Origin: Pseudomonadota bacterium
GTDB taxonomy: Bacteria; Myxococcota_A; UBA796; GCA-2862545
Assembly (NCBI GenBank): GCA_947505245.1
Contig: CANNIZ010000005.1
Coordinates: forward strand, 62,001-126,000
Reading direction: 5' to 3'
Length of the DNA stretch: 64,000 nucleotides
The notes under the pieces are model-generated. The model searched no databases and was not told where the DNA came from. It saw nothing but the letters and a program-made list of their open reading frames with translations. The position numbers and the translations under genes are program-made. Of this stretch, positions 46,946-56,677 are shown piece after piece. How positions within the stretch are numbered: the first letter of the stretch is position 1; each line of letters begins with the position of its first letter.

Positions 46946-47950
46946 ATGGAACAGACCATCTATTCGAATTGGCGCGGCCTCATCCGCGCGAAGCGTGTGG
47001 AGCGCGACTCAAAGTCGAACGCGACGTACGGCAAGTTTGTCATCCGCCCGCTCGAGCGGGGCTTCGGCACGACGATCGGAAATTCGCTTCGGCGGATCCT
47101 TCTGTCGTCCCTTCAGGGTGCGTCCGTCACGAGCGTGCGTATCGAAGGTGTGCTGCACGAATTCAGCTCCATCCCTGGCGTGGTTGAGGATGTCACGGAC
47201 ATCATCCTGAACATCAAGGGCGTGTTGCTCAAGACGACGTCAAACGAGCCGATCGCAGCGCGCGTGAGCAAGAAGGGTACGCGCGGACAGACGGTCGTTG
47301 TGACGGCTGGCGACCTCACGTTCGACGGCGCTTGTGAGGTCTTGAACGTAGACCACGCGCTGGCGACGATCACGGACGATGCGAAGTTCGAAGCGGACCT
47401 CCGCATTCAGATGGGCAAGGGCTACGTCCCGGCCGCTCTGAACAAGGACGCGAGCGATCCGCTCGGTACGATTCCGGTCGACGCGATCTTCACGCCGATC
47501 AAGAAGGTTCGCTACACGGTCACCAACGCGCGCGTTGGTAACCGCACGGACTACGACAAACTGACCCTCGAGATCTGGACCGACGGCTCGGTCGTGCCGG
47601 AGGACGCGCTCGCGTACTCGGCCAAGATCCTCAAGGAGCAGCTGCAGATCTTCATCAACTTCGCGGAAGAGGAAGAGCCCGAAGTTCGCGAAGAGGCTGC
47701 GGAAGATACCCAGTTCAACGAGAACCTGTTCAAGCGCGTCGACGAGCTCGAGCTGTCCGTCCGCTCGCAGAATTGCTTGCAGAACGCCGGAATCGAATTC
47801 ATCTGGCAGCTGGTCGAGAAGACCGAGACGGAAATGCTGAAGACGAAGAACTTTGGCCGCAAGTCGTTGAACGAGATCAAGGAGATCTTGCAGGAGCTCG
47901 GTCTCCAGCTCGGCACGAAGCTCCACAACTTCCCGAAGAACCGGGCCTGA
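46946..47950 (+). CDS. rpoA: RNA polymerase alpha subunit
   Basis: 334 residues. The N-terminal dimerisation domain ([20 protein letters not shown] then [34 protein letters not shown]) and the C-terminal DNA-binding domain ([20 protein letters not shown] then [21 protein letters not shown]) are complete, joined by an acidic linker ([18 protein letters not shown]). The alpha-CTD arginine in [10 protein letters not shown], used for UP-element contacts, is present. Confidence 0.98.
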   Translation: MEQTIYSNWRGLIRAKRVERDSKSNATYGKFVIRPLERGFGTTIGNSLRRILLSSLQGASVTSVRIEGVLHEFSSIPGVVEDVTDIILNIKGVLLKTTSNEPIAARVSKKGTRGQTVVVTAGDLTFDGACEVLNVDHALATITDDAKFEADLRIQMGKGYVPAALNKDASDPLGTIPVDAIFTPIKKVRYTVTNARVGNRTDYDKLTLEIWTDGSVVPEDALAYSAKILKEQLQIFINFAEEEEPEVREEAAEDTQFNENLFKRVDELELSVRSQNCLQNAGIEFIWQLVEKTETEMLKTKNFGRKSLNEIKEILQELGLQLGTKLHNFPKNRA

Positions 47951-48002
47951 ACGGCCCATTCATGTTGCGGCCATCGCTTCGCGCGATTGGCGGCTGTTAA
48001 CT

Positions 48003-48020
48003 ACCGGGCTTTTGCCCGGT
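48003..48020 (+). other. Hairpin between rpoA and rplQ
   Basis: ACCGGGC-TTTT-GCCCGGT, a perfect 7-bp stem with a four-base loop, preceded by TAACT as in the rplB and rpsC downstream elements. It has no following T-tract. Confidence 0.55.
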
Positions 48021-48039
48021 CGCAAGCGAGAAAGGAATC

Positions 48040-48471
48040 ATGCGTCATCGCAATCAAGGCCGTCGCCTCAGCATGGACACCTCGGAACGGAACGCTCTGT
48101 TCCGCAACATGGTGACCTCTCTTCTCCTGCACGGTCGTGTGAAGACGACGGTGGCCAAGGCGAAGGAAGTGCGTCGTTTCGCCGAGAAGGTCATCACGAT
48201 CGGCAAACGCGCTCCGAAGATCGAAGGTCTCGAGGGCGAGGCGCTCGTCTTGGCTCAGGCCAAGCGCGTGCACGCCCTTCGCCAGGCCAAGCGGATCCTC
48301 AACGATGAGAAGGCCGTCAGCCTGCTCTTCGAAGAGTACGCGGTTCGGTTCGCGACGCGCCCGGGTGGTTACACCCGCGTCGTCAAAGCTGGACGTCGCG
48401 CCGGTGACAATTCCCCGATGGCGTTTCTCGCCCTCGTGGAAGCGTCTGAGAGCGCGCCCGTAACTGCCTGA
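48040..48471 (+). CDS. rplQ: 50S ribosomal protein L17
   Basis: 143 residues: MRHRNQGRRLSMDTSERNAL then FRNMVTSLLLHGRVKTTVAKAKEVRRFAEKVITIGKR and GGYTRVVKAGRRAGDNSPMAFL. Complete, last gene of the cluster. AGAAAGGA precedes the ATG. Confidence 0.98.
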   Translation: MRHRNQGRRLSMDTSERNALFRNMVTSLLLHGRVKTTVAKAKEVRRFAEKVITIGKRAPKIEGLEGEALVLAQAKRVHALRQAKRILNDEKAVSLLFEEYAVRFATRPGGYTRVVKAGRRAGDNSPMAFLALVEASESAPVTA

Positions 48472-48600
48472 TCGGCTTGGTGGGCAACCACCTGGTCGCG
48501 TCGAGTGGTCTTGCCCTGATTCCCGCGTCGCATACACTCCCTTTCCGAAGGTTGGGTACGTGGCGGCGGAGTCGGGGTTTTGTCGTCCCGGGAGTTGTAC

Positions 48601-49047
48601 GTGGATCAGGGCGGCGCGATGCAGAGGTTCCGCGCATTCCTGATCGCGCAGGGGTTGAAGTCGACCGCGCAACGCGAGGCGATTGCGCGGGTGTTCTTCG
48701 CGAGTGAAGGCCACCTGTCGCTGAATCAGCTTTTGGAGCGCGCGAAGGCAGAGCGGGACTCTGTCGGGTACGCGACGGTGTACCGGACGATGAAGTTGCT
48801 CGCCGAGAGCGGTCTCGCCTCCCAGCATGACTTCGGCGGTGGCGAGACGCGATTTGAGCCGGCGGTCGAGGGGGAGCACCACGACCACCTGCTTTGTACG
48901 CGGTGTGGTTTGATCGTTGAGTTTGAAGATCCAGAGATCGAGCGTCTGCAGGCTTCGGTTGCGCGCGCTCACGGGTTCCTCGTCACGTCCCACAGGCACG
49001 AGATCTATGGCCTCTGCGCGGGCTGCGCGGCGCCACCTCCCGGTTGA
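48601..49047 (+). CDS. Fur-family metal-dependent regulator
   Basis: 148 residues. N-terminal winged helix (FLIAQGLKSTAQREAIARVF then VGYATVYRTMKLLAESGLA) and C-terminal dimerisation domain with the metal motifs HHDH (93-96), CTRC (Cys99/Cys102) and CAGC (Cys139/Cys142), plus HRHEIYGLC. The two CxxC pairs indicate a structural zinc site. The GTG at 48601 has GGGAG six bases upstream; ATG 48619 is the alternative. Whether it senses iron, zinc or peroxide is not clear from sequence. Confidence 0.9.
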   Translation: MDQGGAMQRFRAFLIAQGLKSTAQREAIARVFFASEGHLSLNQLLERAKAERDSVGYATVYRTMKLLAESGLASQHDFGGGETRFEPAVEGEHHDHLLCTRCGLIVEFEDPEIERLQASVARAHGFLVTSHRHEIYGLCAGCAAPPPG

Positions 49048-49107
49048 CGCGATGGGCGTCGGGCCTTACGTAAGGCGCGCTTTGCCCCTCGGGGCTCGGA
49101 GCTGCGG

Positions 49108-49452
49108 ATGTACCTGTTCGTCGTCGTACTGCACATCGCGATGTGCCTGCTGCTCGTCAGCATCATTCTTCTTCAGCCGGGAAAGGGCGCGGACGCGGCC
49201 AGCGCGTTTGGTGGCGGCATGACGTCGACGGTGTTCGGCCCGCGGGGGCCCACGAACCTGCTCCAGCAGGCGACGACGGTGATCGCGGTGATGTTCATGG
49301 TCACCTCGGTCACGCTCGCGTTGTACTCCCGGCAGAGCACGTCGACGGGCGACGAGGCGTTCGAGAAACTTCGTCAAGAGCAGCTCGAGAAGCTCGGAAC
49401 GGGCAAGGGTGAAGCGCCGCCTTCAGAGACGCAGGACGCGCCGAATCCGTAA
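49108..49452 (+). CDS. secG: Protein-export membrane protein SecG
   Basis: 114 residues with two membrane helices (VVVLHIAMCLLLVSIILLQP and ATTVIAVMFMVTSVTLALYS) separated by the SecG loop GKGADAASAFGGGMTSTVFG then PRGPTNLLQQ. A charged cytoplasmic tail follows (TSTGDEAFEKLRQEQLEKLG). Helps SecA-driven translocation with SecYE. It is followed by tRNA-Leu, a common arrangement. Confidence 0.95.
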   Translation: MYLFVVVLHIAMCLLLVSIILLQPGKGADAASAFGGGMTSTVFGPRGPTNLLQQATTVIAVMFMVTSVTLALYSRQSTSTGDEAFEKLRQEQLEKLGTGKGEAPPSETQDAPNP

Positions 49453-49504
49453 GGTGAGCGAGACGCTTGACGGCGATCCGCAGACCACTTAGAAGCAGAA
49501 GACC

Positions 49505-49586
49505 GCGCGGGTGGCGGAATTGGTATACGCGCTAGTTTGAGGTGCTAGTGGAGTGATCCTTGAGGGTTCGAGTCCCTTCCCGCGCA
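49505..49586 (+). tRNA. tRNA-Leu (GAG anticodon)
   Basis: GCGCGGG (49505-49511) pairs with CCCGCGC (49579-49585) as the acceptor stem, discriminator A at 49586. The anticodon arm is CTAGT-TTGAGGT-GCTAG with anticodon GAG at 49539-49541, and the T arm is GAGGG-TTCGAGT-CCCTT. A long variable arm, as in class II tRNA, is present. CCA is not encoded. It reads CUC and CUU codons. Confidence 0.95.
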
Positions 49587-49602
49587 ACTCTTTAAACGAA
49601 AC

Positions 49603-49637
49603 GAGCGGCTTCGCCTCACCGGCAAAGCCGCTCTTTT
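49603..49637. terminator. Bidirectional terminator between tRNA-Leu and tpiA
   Basis: GAGCGGCTT and AAGCCGCTC form a 9-bp stem around a 13-base loop, with TTTT after it on the plus strand. It separates the secG/tRNA unit from the convergent tpiA operon. On the minus strand the run after the stem is only TCGTTT, so it is stronger for the plus side. Confidence 0.75.
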
Positions 49638-49658
49638 CAATTTGAGCGCAGCCGCCGA

Positions 49659-49705
49659 TCAGGCGACGACGATCGCCCGGCGTTCAGGCGACGACGATCG
49701 CCCGG
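49659..49705. repeat. 22-bp direct repeat duplicating the tpiA 3' end
   Basis: Two perfect 22-base copies (49659-49680 and 49684-49705) with a period of 25 bases. The inner copy is the end of tpiA including its stop; the outer copy repeats the same stop and last codons just beyond it. Confidence 0.85.
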
Positions 49706-50433
49706 AAGTCGTCGAGCTTGAGGCTGGCGCCCCCGACGAGGGCGCCGTCGATGTCGGGGCACGAGAGCAGTTGCGAGGCGTTCTTCGCGTTGACGCTGCC
49801 ACCGTACTGGATGCGCGTCTCATCGGCGACGAACGACGGGTAGTGCGCCCTGAGCCAGCCGCGGATGGACGCGTGCACGTCTTGCGCCTGCTCGGGCGTG
49901 GCTGTGCGCCCGGTTCCGATGGCCCACACGGGCTCATAGGCGAGCGTGAGACCGGGGATCTGGTCGGCGGTGAGGCCTTCGAGGGCGGCAGCGACCTGCC
50001 GATGCACGACGGCTTCGGCCTGGCCTGCGTCGCGCTCGGCGAGCGTCTCACCGATGCACACGATCGGGAGGAGGCCAGCGGCGAGGGCCGCGCGGACCTT
50101 CTTGTTCACGCTCGCGTCGGTCTCGCCGAAGATCTGCCGCCGCTCCGAGTGGCCGATCAACGTCCGGGTGCAGCCCGCCTCGCGCGCGATCGCCGGGGAG
50201 TTCGCTCCGGTGAACGCACCGGCGTCGGCGCTGTGGATGTCCTGCACGCCGACCTCGATTCCCGAGCCCTGCAGGATCGGGAGCACGGCCGCGATCGAGA
50301 GGGCGGTTGGGAACACGGCGACATCGACGTCGCCGCGGTCTGCGAGGCCCGTGCGCAGCGCTTCCGCGAGGGCTGCCGCCTGGGCGGGGCCCAGGTTGAG
50401 CTTCCAGTTTCCCGCGACGAAACGGCGCCTCAA
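49684..50433 (-). CDS. tpiA: Triosephosphate isomerase
   Basis: 249 residues, full length. Catalytic residues: Lys11 (FVAGNWKLN), His95 (TLIGHSERRQIFGE) and Glu167 (LAYEPVWAIGTG), with the phosphate loops QYGGSVNAKN and GALVGGASL. Converts DHAP and glyceraldehyde-3-phosphate. The TTG start at 50433 overlaps the pgk stop (TTGA). Its 3' end is duplicated downstream. Confidence 0.97.
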   Translation of the reverse strand: MRRRFVAGNWKLNLGPAQAAALAEALRTGLADRGDVDVAVFPTALSIAAVLPILQGSGIEVGVQDIHSADAGAFTGANSPAIAREAGCTRTLIGHSERRQIFGETDASVNKKVRAALAAGLLPIVCIGETLAERDAGQAEAVVHRQVAAALEGLTADQIPGLTLAYEPVWAIGTGRTATPEQAQDVHASIRGWLRAHYPSFVADETRIQYGGSVNAKNASQLLSCPDIDGALVGGASLKLDDFRAIVVA

Positions 50434-51614
50434 GACTTCTTCCGGAGGGCCTGCAGCCCGACGAGATCGCCCTGCTCCATGAGCTCGAGGGAGGCGCCGC
50501 CGCCCGTCGACACGTGGTTGACCTTGTCCGCGAGGCCGAACTTCGCGATGGCGGCAGCGGAGTCACCACCGCCGACGACGGTGAATGCCCCGCTCGCGGC
50601 GAGGGCTTCGGCGATTCCGCGGGTGCCACCTGCGAACGCGTCCCACTCGAACACGCCGGCTGGGCCGTTCCAGAACAGGGTCTTGCACTTGCTCATCGTC
50701 TCGGACCACGCGCGGACCGTGGCGGGACCGATGTCCAGGCCCATCTTGTCGGCCGGGATCTCGGTCACGAGCGAGGGCGCGGAGGTCTCCGCGAACTCGG
50801 AGGCGACGACGTGATCGACGGGGAGGTGGAGGGCCACGCCCTTCTCGGCGAGATCGGCGATGAGCTTGCGGGCGAGGTCGAGCTTGTCGGCTTCGACGCG
50901 CGACTTGCCGACCGCGACGCCCTGGGCGGCGAGGAAGGTGTACGCCATCGCCCCACCGATGAACAGGTGATCGACCTTCTTCGCGAGGGCCTCGATCACC
51001 CCGATCTTGTCGGAGACCTTGGCGCCGCCGAGGATCGCGCCGAACGGACGTTCCGGGCGCGTGATCAGCGTGCCGAGCGCCTCGACCTCGGCCTGGACGA
51101 GCAGGCCGGCCGCCGAGGGCAGATGGTTGGGGATGCCGGCGATCGACGCGTCGGGACGGTGCATGCACCCGAACGCGTCGTTCACGAACACGTCGCCGAG
51201 CTCCGACAGTTGGCGAGCGAATTCCGCGTCCGAGCCTTGCTCGCGCGGATCGTACCGGAGGTTCTCGACCATGAGCACGGCGTTTGGCGCCTGCTCCTTG
51301 ACCCACGCGACGACCTCGTCACCTACCGTGTCGTGGTTGAACACGACCTCGGTCTCGAGGAGGGTGGCGAGGCGCTCGGCGACGGGGAGCAGGGACGCCT
51401 CGGGCGTGCGGCCCTTCGGACGTCCCAGGTGACTCATGATCACGAGCTTGGCGCCGCCTTCATGGAGGCGCTTGATCGTGGGCAGTGCGCCGCGAATGCG
51501 TGTGTCGTCGCTAATCTCGGCGCCCTTGAGGGGAACGTTGAAGTCGACGCGCAGTACGACTGTCTTCCCGGCGAGATCGCCGAGGTCTGAGATGACGGGG
51601 ACGTCCAGGCGCAT
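50430..51614 (-). CDS. pgk: Phosphoglycerate kinase
   Basis: 394 residues, full length. N-domain substrate basic patch RVDFNVPLKGAEISDDTRIR and SHLGRPKGR; C-domain nucleotide site GGAKVSDKIGVIEALAKKVD and FWNGPAGVFEWDAFAGGT then GGGDSAAAIAKFGLADKVNHVSTGGGASLE. Start ATG at 51614, three bases after the gap stop. Glycolysis/Calvin-type operon gap-pgk-tpiA. Confidence 0.98.
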   Translation of the reverse strand: MRLDVPVISDLGDLAGKTVVLRVDFNVPLKGAEISDDTRIRGALPTIKRLHEGGAKLVIMSHLGRPKGRTPEASLLPVAERLATLLETEVVFNHDTVGDEVVAWVKEQAPNAVLMVENLRYDPREQGSDAEFARQLSELGDVFVNDAFGCMHRPDASIAGIPNHLPSAAGLLVQAEVEALGTLITRPERPFGAILGGAKVSDKIGVIEALAKKVDHLFIGGAMAYTFLAAQGVAVGKSRVEADKLDLARKLIADLAEKGVALHLPVDHVVASEFAETSAPSLVTEIPADKMGLDIGPATVRAWSETMSKCKTLFWNGPAGVFEWDAFAGGTRGIAEALAASGAFTVVGGGDSAAAIAKFGLADKVNHVSTGGGASLELMEQGDLVGLQALRKKS

Positions 51615-51617
51615 CGA

Positions 51618-52622
51618 CTAGCCCGCCATACGCTTGGCGAGGTCGAGCATGCGGTTGCTGAAGCCCCACTCGTTGTCGTACCAGCTGTACACCTTGACCA
51701 GCGTGCCTTCGACGACCGTGGTGAGCTCGAGGTCGACGACGGAGCTGTAGGGGTTGCCGTTGACGTCGCTGCTGACGATCTCTTCGTCACACGCCTGGAG
51801 GATGCCCTTGAGCGGACCGGACGCGGCGGCCTTGCGGAACGCCTCGTTCACCTCTTCCTTCGTGGTCGCGCGCTTGGCGACGAACGTGAGGTCCGTCAGC
51901 GACACGTTGGGCGTGGGGACGCGGATCGCGTAGCCGTCGAGCTTGCCCTTGAGCTCGGGGATGACGAGGCCGATCGCCTTGGCCGCGCCGGTGGACGTCG
52001 GAACCATGTTGAGGCCCGCGGCGCGCGCGCGGCGGAACTTCTTGTGGGGCGAGTCGAGCAGGTTCTGGTCCATCGTGTAGCTGTGGATCGTGGTCATGAC
52101 GCCGCGCTCGATGCCGACGAGGTCGTGCAGCACGCGCGCCATCGGGGCGAGGCAGTTCGTGGTGCAGGACGCGTTGCTGACGACGAAGTGCTTGGACGCG
52201 TCGTACGTGTGGTCGTTGATGCCGACGACGAACGTGGCGTCGATGGCGCCCTCGGCGGGGGCCGAGATGATGACGCGCTTGGCGCCGGCGTCGATGTGGA
52301 CCTTGGCCTTGGCCGAGTCCGTGAAGCGGCCCGTGCACTCGAACACGATGTCGACGTTCTCAGCCTTCCACGGAAGCTTCGACGGGTCCTTTTCGGCGGA
52401 CGTGGGGATGATCTTCCCGTCGATCGAGATGCCGCCTTCGACGGCCTTGATCTCGGTGCCCCAGGTGCCGTGAACCGAGTCGCGGTGGAGCAGGTAGGCG
52501 AGCATGTCGTCCGCCGTGAGGTCGTTGATGTGCACGAATTCGATGTCGGACCGGCCCCAGCCGGCGCGAAGCACCATGCGACCGATGCGCCCGAAGCCGT
52601 TGATCGCGATGCGAATGGCCAT
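51618..52622 (-). CDS. gap: Glyceraldehyde-3-phosphate dehydrogenase, type I
   Basis: 334 residues. NAD-binding start AIRINGFGRIGRMVLRA-type block, catalytic Cys153 in SNASCTTNCLAP and His180 in TIHSYTMDQNLLDSPHKKFR; C-terminal YDNEWGFSNRMLDL. NAD preference is suggested by Asp34 in HINDLTADDM. First gene of gap-pgk-tpiA. The ATG at 52622 follows AGGAGAG on the minus strand. Confidence 0.98.
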   Translation of the reverse strand: MAIRIAINGFGRIGRMVLRAGWGRSDIEFVHINDLTADDMLAYLLHRDSVHGTWGTEIKAVEGGISIDGKIIPTSAEKDPSKLPWKAENVDIVFECTGRFTDSAKAKVHIDAGAKRVIISAPAEGAIDATFVVGINDHTYDASKHFVVSNASCTTNCLAPMARVLHDLVGIERGVMTTIHSYTMDQNLLDSPHKKFRRARAAGLNMVPTSTGAAKAIGLVIPELKGKLDGYAIRVPTPNVSLTDLTFVAKRATTKEEVNEAFRKAAASGPLKGILQACDEEIVSSDVNGNPYSSVVDLELTTVVEGTLVKVYSWYDNEWGFSNRMLDLAKRMAG

Positions 52623-52658
52623 GTTGACTCTCCTGTTGGGAAGGGGGGTGTGCGTCTA

Positions 52659-54368
52659 TCACGAACGCGCGCGGCGGCGCAGCAAGGAAGCGAGCCCCAG
52701 CCCGAACAGCACCTGAGCCGGCGCCGGAGGCCCCGCCGGCGTGGAGCAGGCGCTACATCCGCCCTGTGCCACGCCTTCCAGCGCTGTTTCTTCACCCGAA
52801 TCCACCGGAAGGCCGTCAAAACCGTCGCAGTCTTCATCGACGCCGTTCACCGTGGGGTCGTCGGTCGCGGGGTTCACAGAGGCGTCTGTGTCGTCGCAAT
52901 CGGGACCGACACCGCCTTCGAACCCGTCGCCATCCAGGTCCGGGTCGGCGCGGTCAGCGTCAGGGCCACCGAACATGCCGATGTCCGAGCGAGAACCATC
53001 AACATCGAGGAGTGCGGGATCGCCTTGGTCCCGAAGCTTCGAATCCAGGCTGAGCCACAGGGCCTCTGGGGTGCAACTCGATGAATCACCTTGTAGACCG
53101 GGCGGCGTGTTCGCCAGCACGGGCGTGAGGGCGTCGGGCGCCCAGCCGTCGCCGAGGAGCAACGCGTCGACAGCGTCCCAGGCGACGTAGCCTCCCGTCG
53201 GCTCCGGCGTGATGTCGGTGCCTTCGAGGGCGTTGCCGGTGACGTTCGCGAACGCGACGTTTCGGATCGCGAGATCGGCCCCCCCGAGGAACACGGCGCC
53301 GCCGGTGGTGTCGACGAACGTGGCGTTCGTGAGCGTGACGTCGGAGTAGTCGGCGCGCATTGAAGTCCCGAGGCTGTGCGCGAAGCCCGAGGCGGTGAGC
53401 TGGGCGGTGGCGTCGAGCAGCTCGAGATCGGCGACGACGCCCGCGTTGCCGCAGAACAGGCTCCGCGTCACCGCGATGGGGCCGCCGGAAGCGAACAGCG
53501 CGGCCCCGCTCGTCGCAGGCCCGTTCCCGACGAACCGCCCGTGGTCCACGTCGAGGGGGCTCTGGCGCACCACCACGGCGCCTGTCAGGCCGCTGGTGAT
53601 CGTGTCGGTCACGGTGAACTCGTTTAGCGAGACGAGGCCGCTGTCGCCGATGTACACGGCGCCGCCCTGGGTTGCTGTGGCGCCGTCGACGGTGGTGCCG
53701 ACGAGATCGACGGCCCCCGTCGCGCCTTGAACGTACACGGCGCCGCCACGATCGGCGGCACTCGTGTCTGCGAAGGTGCAGGACTCGAGGTGGACAGCGA
53801 CGTCGTCGGTGGAGGCGATGACCCCTCCGTGCCCCGCACCGTCGAACCAGAGCGGATCGCCGCCGACCGCGGACGTGTTGGTAGCGCTGACGCGGACCAG
53901 GGCGACGTCGCTCCCAGACGACGTGACCACGGGCCCCGCGGGGGACGTCCATTGCTCGAAGACCGAGTCTTCGACCCGAAACGACGGCGCTGCGAACACG
54001 AGGAACGCGGTGCCCCCGGTGCACGCGCGTCCGATGATGCCGGTGGCGCGCAGGGAAGACCCCGACACGACGACTGAGGACTCGGTGGCGGAGGGGCAGG
54101 CGAGCAGAGCGTTCGCGAGCACCACCGAGGCGGCGCCGCCGATCGCCAGCCGGGGCAACGTCGTCTCGTCGGCGCCCTGCTCACCTCGAAGGGTGATGGA
54201 TTTTTGTATATGAACCTGCGCTTCCGTGGACCAATCCCCGGGTTCGATCAGGACGGTGTCGCCGTCGAGGGCGGCAGCGACGGCGGACGTGACCGTGGGC
54301 TGGTCGGCGGGGACGTGAATCGTGGCGGCAGAGGCGTCGAGTACGAGGGTGACGAGGAGGCTCGGCAT
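52659..54368 (-). CDS. Secreted beta-helix protein with MopE-like repeat and MYXO-CTERM-like tail
   Basis: 569 residues. Signal peptide (MPSLLVTLVLDASAATIHVP), then a long parallel beta-helix (about 20-445; repeats such as GGAVYVQGATGAVDLVGTTV and GGAVYIGDSGLVSLNEFTVT). An Asp-rich calcium-type motif follows (DPDLDGDGFEGGVGPDCDDT, then NGVDEDCDGFDG), and the tail is GGCSACSTP–Pro linker–VLFGLGLASLLRRRARS. A Gly-Cys motif, hydrophobic helix and terminal arginines are the layout of the MYXO-CTERM surface-anchoring signal. No enzyme activity is evident. Confidence 0.8.
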   Translation of the reverse strand: MPSLLVTLVLDASAATIHVPADQPTVTSAVAAALDGDTVLIEPGDWSTEAQVHIQKSITLRGEQGADETTLPRLAIGGAASVVLANALLACPSATESSVVVSGSSLRATGIIGRACTGGTAFLVFAAPSFRVEDSVFEQWTSPAGPVVTSSGSDVALVRVSATNTSAVGGDPLWFDGAGHGGVIASTDDVAVHLESCTFADTSAADRGGAVYVQGATGAVDLVGTTVDGATATQGGAVYIGDSGLVSLNEFTVTDTITSGLTGAVVVRQSPLDVDHGRFVGNGPATSGAALFASGGPIAVTRSLFCGNAGVVADLELLDATAQLTASGFAHSLGTSMRADYSDVTLTNATFVDTTGGAVFLGGADLAIRNVAFANVTGNALEGTDITPEPTGGYVAWDAVDALLLGDGWAPDALTPVLANTPPGLQGDSSSCTPEALWLSLDSKLRDQGDPALLDVDGSRSDIGMFGGPDADRADPDLDGDGFEGGVGPDCDDTDASVNPATDDPTVNGVDEDCDGFDGLPVDSGEETALEGVAQGGCSACSTPAGPPAPAQVLFGLGLASLLRRRARS

Positions 54369-54410
54369 TGGGAAGGGCCTTCCGTGCTAGCGTTGCGGGG
54401 TCGAGGGAAA

Positions 54411-55765
54411 ATGATCGCCTGGCTGGCTGTTCCTGCGTTTGCGGGAGGGTACTACTACGCGGACTCGGGCATCATCGCGAACGGTCGCGGTTGTGCCTAT
54501 GTCGCCGGTGCGGACGGGCAGTTCGCGCAGTACTACAACCCGGCCGGATTGATCCGCGTGAATCGTCCGACGTTTAACGTCGGCATGACGGGGGTTCAGC
54601 AGGCGATCTCGTTCACCCGCTTCGACGCCGCGACGGAGACGTACGCCGAACCGGTGCAAAACGAAGGCGGCATGTTCGCGGTGCCGGAGTTCGGGTTCGC
54701 CACGCCGATCGGCGACGATTTTTCGTTCGGGTTCGGCTTCACTTCCGGATTTTCGCCGGCGTACCAGTTCCCCGAATCGGGCGCTCAGCGGTACACGATC
54801 ATCGACACGACGATCTGGAATTTCCAGATCGGCCCCACGGTGGCCTGGCGCCCCGTGCCGTGGTTTACGGTCGCGCTGGGACCGCAGTGGCAGGCGCTGC
54901 GCGTCGACGAGAAGCTGAAGGTGACGATCTCCGGGCGCGACGATCCGTCGGGCGATGTTGCCGTGGATGCGCAGACCTGGGACAAGTTCCAGCCTGGAAT
55001 GAACGCCGGCATCCTCGTCGAGCCCGTGAAACAGCTGTCCATCGGCGCGATGGTGCAGCCCGGCGCCTCGTTCCACGCGCGCGGGCCGGGCGTGCTCGAC
55101 TTCACCGGGAACGCGCTCGAGGACCTGCTCGATCAGAAGGTCTACACCGACGACGACATCGCGCTCGCGTTGAAGCTACCGTGGTTCATACGCACCGGGG
55201 TAGCGGTTCGTCCGCGCGAGAACGTGGAGATCGAGGCGGACTTCGTGTACGAGACGTGGTCGGCGATCCACGAGCTCGTCGTCACCGACATCGACATCCA
55301 CGTCACCGGAGCGAACGGCCTGATCGACACCCCGGTGGAGTCGACGATCGAGCTGCCGGCGGGGTTCCACGACACCTACTCGGTGCGCCTCGGCGGCGAG
55401 TGGCAGCCAAAGCCGTGGCTCGAGCTCCGCACCGGGGGGTTCTTCGAGCGCTCGTCAATGGACGCCGACAGCGTCAGCGTCGCGCTGATCGACACGCCGA
55501 AGTTCATGGTCGGCGGCGGCGCGAGCGTCCACGTGTGGGGTGATCGCCTGGTGCTCGACGGCGCGCTGTCGACGGTGTTCTATAAGGATCTCGTGATCCG
55601 CGACTCCACGGTGCACCAGATCAACGTGTACGGCGGCAACGAGGCGGTCGTCGGCAACGGCGACATCACCTCCCAAGGGCTCGCGGTGGGGCTCGCGATG
55701 CGTTGGCAGTTCACCGACCCGCAGCGTCCCCGCGACCCGTGGTCCGAAAGCACGGACAGCACGCT

Positions 55766-55769
<4 letters not shown>
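54411..55769 (+). CDS. FadL/OmpP1-family outer-membrane transport protein
   Basis: 452 residues. Signal peptide (MIAWLAVPAFA) then GGYYYADSGIIANGRGCAYV then AGADGQFAQYYNPAGLIRV, typical of the N-terminal hatch of FadL/TodX porins with the conserved NPAG, followed by a 14-strand beta-barrel pattern (FGFGFTSGFSPAYQF, SVRLGGEWQPKPWLELRTGG) and an aromatic-ended C-terminus. Hydrophobic substrates such as long-chain fatty acids are likely. It overlaps the CobW gene by four bases. Confidence 0.85.
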
Positions 55770-56638
<869 letters not shown>

Positions 56639-56677
56639 GACCGGCCGTCCGGATAGGGGGCGGCAGGAAAGACACGG

